Virus record (IMG/VR): IMGVR_UViG_3300005753_000163
Coordinates: 1-42,470 of that record
Source: a virus
Length of the DNA: 42,470 nucleotides
Direction: 5' to 3' (one strand)
Part shown: piece by piece, positions 1 to 6,755 of the stretch
How the letters are laid out: each line of letters begins with the position of its first letter
Numbering within the stretch: the stretch's first letter is position 1
The notes under the pieces: model-generated
Told to the model about the DNA's origin: nothing
The model's input: the letters and a program-made list of their open reading frames with translations, nothing else
Databases searched by the model: none
Translations under genes and position numbers: made by a program

Positions 1-2
1 AA

Positions 3-49
3 TGGGGTGGCTAAGGGGACTCGAACCCCCGACGACTGGAATCACAATC
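3..49 (-). tRNA. 3' fragment of tRNA-His; prophage attachment-site repeat
   Basis: Read on the minus strand, these 47 bases hold the 3' side of the anticodon arm with a GTG anticodon loop, the variable loop, a T-arm (GGGGG-TTCGAGT-CCCCT), the acceptor 3' strand and an encoded CCA end. They match the 3' part of bacterial tRNA-His closely. The 5' half (D-arm and 5' acceptor strand) is absent and the sequence turns AT-rich after base 49. A 3' tRNA fragment of this kind is what integration into a tRNA gene leaves at the distal end of an element. The orientation predicts the element extends rightward and that an intact tRNA-His gene marks its other end. Confidence 0.85.
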
Positions 50-157
50 TAGTAAATATACGGTACAATTCAATAAGTTACATTGATATTTCCTAATAAA
101 ATACAATTAATATTATCAAATAAATCAAATACTTAGCTGCATGGGTTAGGAAAGTAT

Positions 158-874
158 TTGCCATTTTTAGCCCGGTGTCAACATATGCAGAAACCCGATA
201 TAAACACCACGAACCACATCGAGACTATCCCCCTGGATTCCACGCTGTATCCTGAGAGCCTCAGGCAGATTAATAACCCACCGGCAACACTTTATGCGCG
301 CGGCAACCTGGACCTGCTGAAACACACCCCTGGCGTGTCTATCGTCGGTACACGCACCGCCACACCAAACGGCCTGATTATCACTGAACGAATTACCCGG
401 TATGTCGTTGACCTGGGAGCTATCGTGGTCAGCGGCCTGGCCCTGGGAATTGATGCCAGAGCACATGAAGCCTGCCTGGCCGCCGGCGGAAAAACCATCG
501 CCGTTCTCGCGCATGGTTTGCACATGGCACAGCCCCAGCAGAATGCTACCCTGGCACAACGCATTTTAGATAACGGCGGTTTGTGGGTCTCGGAGCACCC
601 ACCTGGGGCGCCCGTCAGCCGAAACCATTTTGCACCACGGAACAGAATACAGGTCGGATTATCGGCCTGCTCAATTGTCGTAGAGGCAACCGTAAATAGC
701 GGCACCACGACGCACGCGAGGTTCTGCGTACAAGAAAAACACCCTCTCTATGCCGTTATACCTGCCCCCGGCAATCCCCTGCGACTCAATTCAGCAGGGC
801 CACGAATGATGGTTGATGCAATGGGGGCAATACCTCTGTGCTCGCGTGAAGATTACGAGAAAATCAGTATTTAG
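158..874 (+). CDS. dprA: DprA/Smf-family DNA-processing protein (short form)
   Basis: The protein of about 238 residues is recognised as DprA by its Rossmann core: VGTRTATPNG near residue 65, VVSGLALGIDARAH near 90-103, WVSEHPPG near 145, APRNRIQVGLS near 160, and EATVNSGTTTHA near 175. DprA binds single-stranded DNA and loads RecA in transformation; DprA-like proteins also occur in mobile elements. The C-terminal winged helix of full-length DprA is missing, and the N-terminal SAM-like part is short. A TTG start at 158 has an AGGAAAG ribosome site just upstream; ATG 185 is the alternative. It lies next to the attachment repeat, the usual place for cargo genes. Its role here (cargo, defence or recombination) is inferred only. 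Confidence 0.85.
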   Translation: MPFLARCQHMQKPDINTTNHIETIPLDSTLYPESLRQINNPPATLYARGNLDLLKHTPGVSIVGTRTATPNGLIITERITRYVVDLGAIVVSGLALGIDARAHEACLAAGGKTIAVLAHGLHMAQPQQNATLAQRILDNGGLWVSEHPPGAPVSRNHFAPRNRIQVGLSACSIVVEATVNSGTTTHARFCVQEKHPLYAVIPAPGNPLRLNSAGPRMMVDAMGAIPLCSREDYEKISI

Positions 875-1202
875 CCCCCGCCGGGTCAGTCCCTATTCAT
901 CTGATTTTTTATTCCTCCACCCCAAAACAACGTGTAGCACGAGGATGCACAACGTAATTTGCGCAACCAGTAACGATAAATTTTGTATTATTGATTTCAA
1001 TTTTATATTTCCTATTTGTAATTATATTTATTGTCAATCCGCCTCCACATTCGGTGAACAGCGGACATCAATATTTGCCACACTTTTTTTACGGACTGTT
1101 ATTTCGGTAAATACATCGGTCTCTATATAATATTTATGCAAAGTGTGTTTTTACTCGAAATTTTATTTGCGCCAAATAAGCAAAAATAAATGAAAATAGC
1201 GT
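875..1202. other. AT-rich intergenic region
   Basis: About 330 bases follow the dprA-like stop with no convincing gene. The plus-strand reading frame that crosses here begins inside dprA and has no recognisable protein features. A TATAAT hexamer at 1126-1131 has no good -35 partner. I see no tRNA, clear terminator or repeat. Confidence 0.5.
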
Positions 1203-1231
1203 TTGACTGTACCCGATTATTGGGGTATATT
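1203..1231 (+). promoter_or_regulatory. Sigma-70 type promoter for the 1.3-kb gene block
   Basis: TTGACT (1203-1208) and TATATT (1226-1231) are separated by 17 bases, a near-consensus housekeeping promoter. Transcription would start about 55 bases before the ATG at 1293. The leader holds a small CCCGG/CCGGG hairpin around 1258-1274 just ahead of the GGAGA ribosome site, which could modulate translation. Confidence 0.7.
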
Positions 1232-1292
1232 TGAACCATGAACTGAGCAGTACCGACCCGGCGGTTTCCGGGGATGAAACGGAGAAATTCAA

Positions 1293-1616
1293 ATGAAAAT
1301 GATCAACGAACCAGCTAACACTGACTACCTGTTTATATGTACTCAAAAATACGATCTGACATCAGGTTCCTGTATTTGTGCTCGGGTGCGTATGGGTGGT
1401 ACGTATCAAACCTATAATTTTTTAAACCAACCGGAAAATTCTTCGCACTATATATATGAAACACTGGATCAGTCTCGGCCGTATGGAATTGGTTTTGATT
1501 ACGATAAAATAGCACAGCGTATTAATGAATTAGTATCTAAAACAAACATGCCTATTCGTTTTTCCGACAGCATGATGGATCATCGTGAAAATTTGGAGGG
1601 ATTACTAAATGACTGA
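1293..1616 (+). CDS. Hypothetical protein (107 aa)
   Basis: I do not recognise this protein. It is soluble, with no membrane segment or signal peptide and no clear motif. The start is supported by GGAGA eight bases upstream and by the promoter at 1203-1231. A second in-frame ATG lies two codons later. It overlaps the next gene by 8 bases, suggesting translational coupling and a short operon with the 108-aa protein. AT-rich codons and lack of family suggest cargo rather than core phage function. Confidence 0.65.
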   Translation: MKMINEPANTDYLFICTQKYDLTSGSCICARVRMGGTYQTYNFLNQPENSSHYIYETLDQSRPYGIGFDYDKIAQRINELVSKTNMPIRFSDSMMDHRENLEGLLND

Positions 1617-1935
1617 TTATCATGATTTTAAACATAAAATAGTCTGGGCCAAATCATGGGACTGTGAGGATGGGGTTGTGGGTTTCGTAGAATTATCGTG
1701 GCCAGGTTCAATGCAGATAGTTACGGGTAAAAATTATAACGACTATAAAACGATATGCGACACACGGGGTGCAGTAGCCAGATTGGCTACCGATGACGAA
1801 ATTCGTGAATTTAAGAGCCGCGTAATGAATCAAACATCTGATGGGACGATGGAAATGTTCTCGGCGGGTAATGCGTTAATGAATTTGTTGTCTGAGTGTG
1901 AAAACGCCGCCGATGCAGAATATGTTAATGAATAA
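1609..1935 (+). CDS. Hypothetical protein (108 aa)
   Basis: This is an unrecognised, Trp-rich, acidic soluble protein. Its start overlaps the end of the preceding gene, with a GGAGG site (in AATTTGGAGGGATTAC) about nine bases upstream, so the two are probably co-translated. No catalytic or binding motif is visible. A perfect hairpin lies 10 bases after its stop, consistent with this being the last gene of a two-gene unit. Confidence 0.65.
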   Translation: MTDYHDFKHKIVWAKSWDCEDGVVGFVELSWPGSMQIVTGKNYNDYKTICDTRGAVARLATDDEIREFKSRVMNQTSDGTMEMFSAGNALMNLLSECENAADAEYVNE

Positions 1936-2095
1936 TCTAAAAGAAAAGGGCCGGTTTACCGGCCCTTTCACCCCTAGCAATAGCCAGTTACAGGGCTGGC
2001 GCGCTGGCAGAGAACATAAAAATTTCAGACGAATTGAGGAGAGAGAATTACTCGCATTTATCGATGGGCTGATTGAATGGCGAGATAACCAATGA
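1928..2095 (+). CDS. Small hypothetical protein (55 aa; start uncertain)
   Basis: An open frame ends at 2095 in an ATGA overlap with the next gene. The ATG at 1928 overlaps the previous stop; GTG 1898, ATG 1913 and ATG 1922 are also in frame. No good ribosome site is visible at any of them. The C-terminal part (QLQGWRAGRE, then LLAFIDGLIEWRDN) has the spacing of a short helical protein with a GWxAG motif, faintly like ribosome modulation factor, but I cannot assign it. The hairpin at 1945-1968 lies inside its first codons, which raises doubt about how it is expressed. Confidence 0.4.
   Translation: MNNLKEKGRFTGPFTPSNSQLQGWRAGREHKNFRRIEERELLAFIDGLIEWRDNQ
1945..1968 (+). terminator. Perfect 10-bp hairpin, terminator-like
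   Basis: AAAGGGCCGG (1945-1954), a TTTA loop (1955-1958) and CCGGCCCTTT (1959-1968) form a perfect, GC-rich stem. This is the shape of a Rho-independent terminator although the T-tract after the stem is only TTT followed by C. It lies 10 bases after the stop at 1935. It could end the two-gene unit or attenuate expression of the downstream small genes. Confidence 0.5.
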
Positions 2096-2370
2096 CCTAC
2101 CGCAGCTACCTGCGCTGGAGCGGACAACGGGCCAGTGATAACACGGCGACCGATGACGCGAAGATCGCCGTTACCCATTTACGTGAGCTCGTCGTCGCAT
2201 ATAAAGGCAAGCCCTGTGCCGCTGTGTTGTCGGCGGACAATAAACAGCGGCAGTATATACAACTAGACAATGTGAGTGACTGGCAAAATTGCAAAACATG
2301 CCACTATCGAGGACCGTTTATTGATGACGGCGAGGCGTGCCCTAATTGTATAGTGAGTACTAAACTATAA
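2092..2370 (+). CDS. Small zinc-ribbon-like hypothetical protein (92 aa)
   Basis: The C-terminal third carries CKTC near residue 68 and CPNC near residue 84, a typical two-knuckle zinc ribbon with about 12 residues between knuckles. Such modules are common in small phage proteins and bind nucleic acid or protein. The rest is unrecognised. Translation is probably coupled to the preceding frame by an ATGA overlap. Confidence 0.6.
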   Translation: MTYRSYLRWSGQRASDNTATDDAKIAVTHLRELVVAYKGKPCAAVLSADNKQRQYIQLDNVSDWQNCKTCHYRGPFIDDGEACPNCIVSTKL

Positions 2371-2622
2371 ATGAACATCGTAAAATACTATTTTGAGTTA
2401 CAAAAACCACTCAGCAATGCCGAGGCTGGGCGGCAATTTAACCAGAAACATGGTACTAAATATAAGTCGCAGGATTTCAACGATTTTAAAAACGGACGAG
2501 CATCGACGCCGAAACGTGTTATTCGAGCAATGCAGTCCGAGGTAATCGATCAGGCGCTAAAAGACTGTAAAGGAAACGGTAAAAAATTGCTGGAGATGAT
2601 TATGCCTGTGGAGAGAGACTAA
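2371..2622 (+). CDS. Hypothetical basic protein, possible DNA-binding (83 aa)
   Basis: The gene begins immediately after the previous stop. The middle section (NAEAGRQFNQKHG, then DFNDFKNGRAS) reads like a small helix-turn-helix or fold that senses a target by two helices, and the protein is Lys/Arg-rich. I cannot name a family. It is followed two bases later by a membrane protein gene whose ribosome site lies inside its last codons. Confidence 0.5.
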   Translation: MNIVKYYFELQKPLSNAEAGRQFNQKHGTKYKSQDFNDFKNGRASTPKRVIRAMQSEVIDQALKDCKGNGKKLLEMIMPVERD

Positions 2623-2623
2623 T

Positions 2624-3193
2624 ATGGATATTTCGTTATCTATTGTAGCTATAATGGTGTCAATTGGAGCGTTTACTTTATCATTTTTCAGTATGAAGGC
2701 GAACGAAAAAAATAACATATATAATCATGAACCTGAGCTTGTTGATAGTCTTGATATAGACGTTGGCACTGATATAACGACATTTACCAAAGAGATAAGC
2801 AACAACGGAAAAGGTGTAGCTTACTTCCATAAGATTCAATTATTTGTTGACAAAAATCCGTATAGCGGAACTATAAAGGAATTTTTAGAAAATCTACTTG
2901 TTGGTATTGATGTAATAAGCATATCCTCTCGGAAACTTGCTAATAACTACGCTGTATCACCAACTCAAACGATAGTAATGGGGAAGTTAGTAATATCTAC
3001 AAAAGATTACGAAAAAGTACAGTCATTGATAGACGGCAGTATAATGGACATTCGTATTTGTTATGAAAACAAGTATAGCGGAGAAATTAAAGTGTGGTCC
3101 ACTGATGAAAAACTAAGAGATTATGATGACCATAACCACCCTGCACCAACTGATTGTCAGTCGGCGAAAACCTCAACTCATCCGCCAGCATAA
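2624..3193 (+). CDS. Membrane-anchored hypothetical protein (189 aa)
   Basis: Residues 4-25 form one hydrophobic segment (AIMVSIGAFTLSFF), followed by a predicted soluble domain of about 160 residues with regular beta-strand spacing. The arrangement suggests a single-pass inner-membrane anchor. The GGAGAGAG ribosome site is well placed. The gene is AT-rich compared with the structural genes. The last 20 residues (Asp/His/Pro-rich) look unlike the rest. No family is recognised; a role in exclusion or defence would be pure inference from position. Confidence 0.6.
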   Translation: MDISLSIVAIMVSIGAFTLSFFSMKANEKNNIYNHEPELVDSLDIDVGTDITTFTKEISNNGKGVAYFHKIQLFVDKNPYSGTIKEFLENLLVGIDVISISSRKLANNYAVSPTQTIVMGKLVISTKDYEKVQSLIDGSIMDIRICYENKYSGEIKVWSTDEKLRDYDDHNHPAPTDCQSAKTSTHPPA

Positions 3194-3374
3194 AATTCTT
3201 GCCGTTGTATTTAATTATCGGATAGACCTCGGTCAGATAAACTTCGTTTTTCTGTTCACACGACCCAAAATACGCCTTAAAATTCAGAAATAACACCTTG
3301 ACAATTAGGACCATCGGCCCTAATATTAACCATACGCCAGGCACACCGCCACGGCAGCAAAACTGGAAAAAACC

Positions 3375-3824
3375 ATGACTAAAAATGCTGAAGATCAAAT
3401 CATTTCCCAGGCCCTGACCATTCTTGAGGGCCGCCTGAGGCAGTACGGCCCAGTACTCAACAGCCCTACTACCGTCCGTAATTACGCCACGCTGGCCCTT
3501 GCTGGGCTTGACCACGAGGTTTTCGGGGTATTTTTCCTGAACACCAGATTGGCACTAATTGAGTTTAATCAAATGTTCCGTGGCACCATCCACGGCGCCA
3601 GTGTCTACCCCCGCGAAGTTGCCAAACGTGCCCTGGAAGTCAACGCCAAAGCGGTTATTTTCACACACAATCACCCATCCGGCGAAGCAGATCCCAGCGA
3701 AGCAGATCGTGTATTAACCAAACAACTGAAGAAAGTGCTCGCGCTTTTTGAAATTAACGTACTTGATCACTTGGTCATCGGATACAAGGAACAATTTAGT
3801 TTTGCGGAAAACGGGCTGCTGTAG
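3375..3824 (+). CDS. radC: RadC/JAB-domain protein (short)
   Basis: The 149-residue protein carries the MPN+/JAB metal site: THNHPSG near residues 96-102 followed by a downstream acidic residue (SEAD). It aligns with the C-terminal catalytic half of RadC and YeeS-type proteins. Full RadC is about 220 aa with an N-terminal helix-hairpin-helix, absent here. RadC-like proteins are frequent in mobile elements; no repair function is firmly established. A GGAAAAAA ribosome site precedes the ATG. The 180-base gap before it contains no gene. Confidence 0.85.
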   Translation: MTKNAEDQIISQALTILEGRLRQYGPVLNSPTTVRNYATLALAGLDHEVFGVFFLNTRLALIEFNQMFRGTIHGASVYPREVAKRALEVNAKAVIFTHNHPSGEADPSEADRVLTKQLKKVLALFEINVLDHLVIGYKEQFSFAENGLL

Positions 3825-3851
3825 CAGCCCCTCCCCACTGAGGACGCACAT

Positions 3852-4202
3852 ATGTCTGAAAAAATAGTTAATTATGAATACACACGGCAGGATATCGATC
3901 TGCGCAGTTCAACGCTGCGCACGTTTGATAACAATTGGGAGACACCGACACCTGATGAGATTCGGCGCGTTATTGAGTACGCTGGCCACGCAACTGATCC
4001 AGGGAAAAAGAAATTGACCGGCAGCGAAGCCGGGCTAATCATCGGGGTAAATGAGCGGACGGTACGACGGTACACGGCGCCTGTTGATGCGAAAAACTAC
4101 CGCGAAATGCCATATTCCGCCTGGCGTTTGCTGTTGCAATATGCCGGATTGGTTGATCCACAGATTGCGAAAACTCTAACAGAGGCAGCCGAAACCCATT
4201 GA
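3852..4202 (+). CDS. Helix-turn-helix DNA-binding protein (116 aa)
   Basis: Residues 55-75 (LTGSEAGLIIGVNERTVRRY) are a clear helix-turn-helix, followed by a conserved-looking helical segment (MPYSAWRLLLQYAGLV). Small regulators with this layout occur in phages and integrative elements. A GAGGA ribosome site is placed eight bases before the ATG. It follows the radC-like gene by 27 bases, so the two may be co-transcribed. Its target is unknown. Confidence 0.65.
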   Translation: MSEKIVNYEYTRQDIDLRSSTLRTFDNNWETPTPDEIRRVIEYAGHATDPGKKKLTGSEAGLIIGVNERTVRRYTAPVDAKNYREMPYSAWRLLLQYAGLVDPQIAKTLTEAAETH

Positions 4203-4314
4203 TTTTAAATATATTTCTATGGTGATATTCTCAGTCTAAAACGAAAATCACAAAGGTGGTGGCTTATCTGGCCATTGCTGTTTTGTGCTGTAGTGATGGA
4301 CGGAGAGGAAGATC

Positions 4315-4509
4315 ATGGAAATAAATGTAGACAAAGACTTGGAACTTGTAGCCCAGCTTGGAGCGCGCTATCGGCCGACAAACTGGATTGGGATAATTAA
4401 TTCAATATTGTTGATCATCATTATTATCTGGGTTCACTCAATAGAAAAAATACAAGTCGAGCGAGCGACGGTTTTTAAAAAAGTTGAAGCGCAGATCATT
4501 AGAAAATAA
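4315..4509 (+). CDS. Small single-pass membrane protein (64 aa)
   Basis: One strongly hydrophobic segment (residues 25-42: IGIINSILLIIIIIWVHS) is flanked by charged ends. The ribosome site GGAGAGGAAG is strong and seven bases from the ATG. The 112-base upstream gap contains a possible weak promoter (TTGATT at 4199, TGATAT at 4223). It is the last plus-strand gene before the convergent late operon. A lysis-accessory role is possible but unsupported. Confidence 0.55.
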   Translation: MEINVDKDLELVAQLGARYRPTNWIGIINSILLIIIIIWVHSIEKIQVERATVFKKVEAQIIRK

Positions 4510-4520
4510 CAACGATGTAC

Positions 4521-4555
4521 CCGGTGTTGCCGATGGGTTGACAACGCCGGTTTTG
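4521..4555. terminator. Terminator between convergent genes
   Basis: CCGGTGTTG (4521-4529) pairs with CAACGCCGG (4542-4550) across a 12-base loop and is followed by TTTTG on the plus strand. It sits in the 50-base gap between a plus-strand stop (4509) and a minus-strand stop (4560). It probably ends the plus-strand transcript; the minus side lacks a strong U-tract. Confidence 0.6.
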
Positions 4556-4559
4556 TATT

Positions 4560-4727
4560 TCACTCGTTTCTATTTGCGAAATGTTCACCTACATTTCCTC
4601 CTGCATAACCGATTGCACATATTGTCATGACGTGCTCCCAGGTATCGGGAGGAATGACCGCGTTTATCAGTAGTGCCGTTGACATAATTATCATGCCGAT
4701 GAAAAACCAGAGTTTGCGGGATTTCAT
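4560..4727 (-). CDS. Small membrane protein, holin-like (55 aa)
   Basis: Two hydrophobic segments (LWFFIGMIIMSTALLIN and VMTICAIGYAGGN) around a short polar turn, and a charged C-terminus, give the look of a small holin or holin partner. The ATG at 4727 overlaps the preceding gene's TGA (ATGA); a longer version to 4766 exists but duplicates the neighbour's coding region. It is the last gene of the late operon, after the tail fibre, a usual site for lysis genes. No sequence family is recognised, so the holin call rests on topology and position. Confidence 0.5.
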   Translation of the reverse strand: MKSRKLWFFIGMIIMSTALLINAVIPPDTWEHVMTICAIGYAGGNVGEHFANRNE

Positions 4728-4966
4728 GAGTGCCACCATACAACAGGCGAATTCTCGACAATCCATTTCCCGAACAACGCCAGTAGCCCAACTAATGCAG
4801 TTGCCACCGCTCCTACGAGAGAAAGCCTAAAGCGCTGCCACAAAGCTTGTCTGCGCTCACTTTTTGCAATCATCTCCTGGATGAAATCATGGTGGTCTTC
4901 ATGCTGCTTGATTCCTCTTTCGTCAAGCGCTTCACTGACGGCGGCTTTGATTTGTTCTGGTGTCAT
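4724..4966 (-). CDS. Small membrane protein, holin/spanin-like (80 aa)
   Basis: The N-terminal 45 residues are charged and helical (EALDERGIKQHEDHHDFI), followed by RRQALWQRFR and one hydrophobic segment (residues 49-70, LVGAVATALVGLLALFG). This layout is common among phage proteins encoded right after tail genes and often annotated as membrane or holin-associated. It is translationally coupled to the 55-aa membrane protein. No peptidoglycan hydrolase lies beside them; the endolysin is at 41.7 kb on the other strand. Confidence 0.5.
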   Translation of the reverse strand: MTPEQIKAAVSEALDERGIKQHEDHHDFIQEMIAKSERRQALWQRFRLSLVGAVATALVGLLALFGKWIVENSPVVWWHS

Positions 4967-4976
4967 GTTTTATATC

Positions 4977-6755
4977 CTATTCGATGGTTAACGTTCTTAA
5001 TACTCCAACAAATGAATTTACATAATCACCAACCGCAACAAATGTTCCTTGCCCATAAGCAACACCGTGCAAGTTGTGAAATTTAAGAGGATTAAATCTT
5101 TTTCGCCATTCAATCCCATCAATTGAAGTTAATATGTATGCTGCATTACCACTGGCCTCATTACCTACCGCAACAAATATTTCGTTTTCATAAATTATGT
5201 CAAAAAGAGTTGAGGGGTGTGGATTCGCTCTTTCAGTCCATGTGATTCCGTCCGGTGAAGTGATAATGTAGGCGTCGATTGTATCAATAGCAGTTCCTAC
5301 AGCAACAAATAATCCATTACCATAAGTTACGCCATATAAATATTCACTTTTTGGATTCGCTCTTTCAGTCCATGTAATCCCGTCCGGTGACGTGATAATG
5401 TAGGCGTCTGTTACGTCCGGCCATCCGACAGCAACAAATAGACCGTTGCCATAAGTGATACCCGATAAATTTACTGCTTTAGGATTCGCTCTTTTAGTCC
5501 ATGTAATGCCATCTGTTGAGGTGACAATGTAGGCGTCTATTGTGTCGTTCTTACCTACAGCAACAAATAGACCGTTGCCATAAGTAATTCCAAGCAAGTC
5601 TAGACTGCTTGGATTCGCTCTTTCAGTCCATGTAATCCCGTCCGGTGACGTGATAATGTAGGCGTCTGTTACGTCCGGCCATCCGACAGCAACAAATAGA
5701 CCGTTGCCATAAGTGATATCCAATAAGCCTAATGCTTGTGGGGTAGTTATATTTTTCCAAAAATGACCGCATGTTGTACTGATTTGCATAACACCGCCTA
5801 CTCCATCAAGTGCGCCAACCACCACAAATATATCAGAACCATTATGAGCAATTGCCAAAAGATCGGTACCGGATGTATTTGGAGGCTCAGCCAGAGTCCA
5901 GTTTGATAAGGCTAAATCGTTTTTATTTGCCAAGACAGGATTCAACAACACTAAGCTAGCTGAATCATATAAAAATTTTGCAATCATCCCAGCACGTAAG
6001 GCGCCAGCATAAGGATGGCTGGTATCCAGCATCTTTACGATTTCCGTACCAGGACCAAAGCCAACTGTGCATGCTCCTGTGTTATTTATATGGATTTGCA
6101 CCTCATACACCCTGCCAGACTCCAAATAATTCACACCGATATCTGCGACGTAGGCGGCACCTGTTCCCGTAGTTTTTGCTGGCAAACAAGTAATTTTATC
6201 CACCTGTAAAGTGCCAGTAACTTTTCCACCGGTACGTCTCACATAATCAGGAGAGCTTGGGCGTTCGTTATCGATATCCGCATCTACAATTTCCGTTTGA
6301 TTGACAACCAAGCTAACTCGGCATATCGGATAATGGTTTTCTGCATATGCTGGTGGGACAGGGGTCGTAGCCTCAGTTCCCTTTAACACGACTATGGAAT
6401 TTGTGTTGTAGTCAATGGCTATTCTGTCAATACGTGGGTCTGTTGTTGGCGCGCCAATTGCCGGAGAAGCTGAAATTGGAAAGTTGACATACTTACTTCC
6501 ATCCCACATACGTCCAGCATCTACTATTACTCCCATCAACGGAGGCGTTAATTCATGCGGTGAAAACTGGTTTAGCTCAACATCAAAATAGTTAACCCAT
6601 TTTGCAGTTAGGTTGAATAGCCAGTTCAGGAACTGAAAAGCCGGTCGCTCTTTGTAAGTCAACCCGTTGTTTTTCTTCGTTAGCGGCGGCTCACTGACTG
6701 CAAGCGGATCATCACTCGGTACCCACTCAAGTTTTTTGTTTGGTTTAGTTGCCAT
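4977..6755 (-). CDS. Tail fibre/receptor-binding protein with beta-propeller-like repeats (592 aa)
   Basis: The N-terminal ~200 residues resemble phage tail-fibre attachment regions (NGLTYKERPAFQFLNWLF). Residues ~300-592 consist of about seven repeats of ~43 residues with the core YGNGLFVAVG ... TSPDGITW, the last incomplete. The S-x-D-G-x-x-W motif resembles Asp-box/BNR repeats of sialidase-like propellers, so a seven-bladed propeller is a reasonable inference. Such heads bind surface glycans. Repeat DNA is nearly identical in places. It overlaps the upstream tail protein by 11 bases and is followed by the holin-like genes. Confidence 0.8.
   Translation of the reverse strand: MATKPNKKLEWVPSDDPLAVSEPPLTKKNNGLTYKERPAFQFLNWLFNLTAKWVNYFDVELNQFSPHELTPPLMGVIVDAGRMWDGSKYVNFPISASPAIGAPTTDPRIDRIAIDYNTNSIVVLKGTEATTPVPPAYAENHYPICRVSLVVNQTEIVDADIDNERPSSPDYVRRTGGKVTGTLQVDKITCLPAKTTGTGAAYVADIGVNYLESGRVYEVQIHINNTGACTVGFGPGTEIVKMLDTSHPYAGALRAGMIAKFLYDSASLVLLNPVLANKNDLALSNWTLAEPPNTSGTDLLAIAHNGSDIFVVVGALDGVGGVMQISTTCGHFWKNITTPQALGLLDITYGNGLFVAVGWPDVTDAYIITSPDGITWTERANPSSLDLLGITYGNGLFVAVGKNDTIDAYIVTSTDGITWTKRANPKAVNLSGITYGNGLFVAVGWPDVTDAYIITSPDGITWTERANPKSEYLYGVTYGNGLFVAVGTAIDTIDAYIITSPDGITWTERANPHPSTLFDIIYENEIFVAVGNEASGNAAYILTSIDGIEWRKRFNPLKFHNLHGVAYGQGTFVAVGDYVNSFVGVLRTLTIE
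5351..5718 (-). repeat. Two identical 110-bp copies within tandem 129-bp units of the tail fibre
   Basis: Bases 5351-5460 and 5609-5718 are identical over 110 bp and lie 258 bp (two 129-bp units) apart. The intermediate unit and the flanking units are similar but diverged. Unit length is a multiple of three, so gain or loss of units keeps the frame. Confidence 0.95.

Noticed and set aside
813-1130. 105-codon plus-strand frame after dprA
   Set aside because: It begins inside dprA in another frame, has no ribosome site and no protein-like pattern.
3087-3515. 142-codon minus-strand frame over radC upstream region
   Set aside because: It overlaps the clear RadC/JAB gene on the other strand and has no recognisable features.
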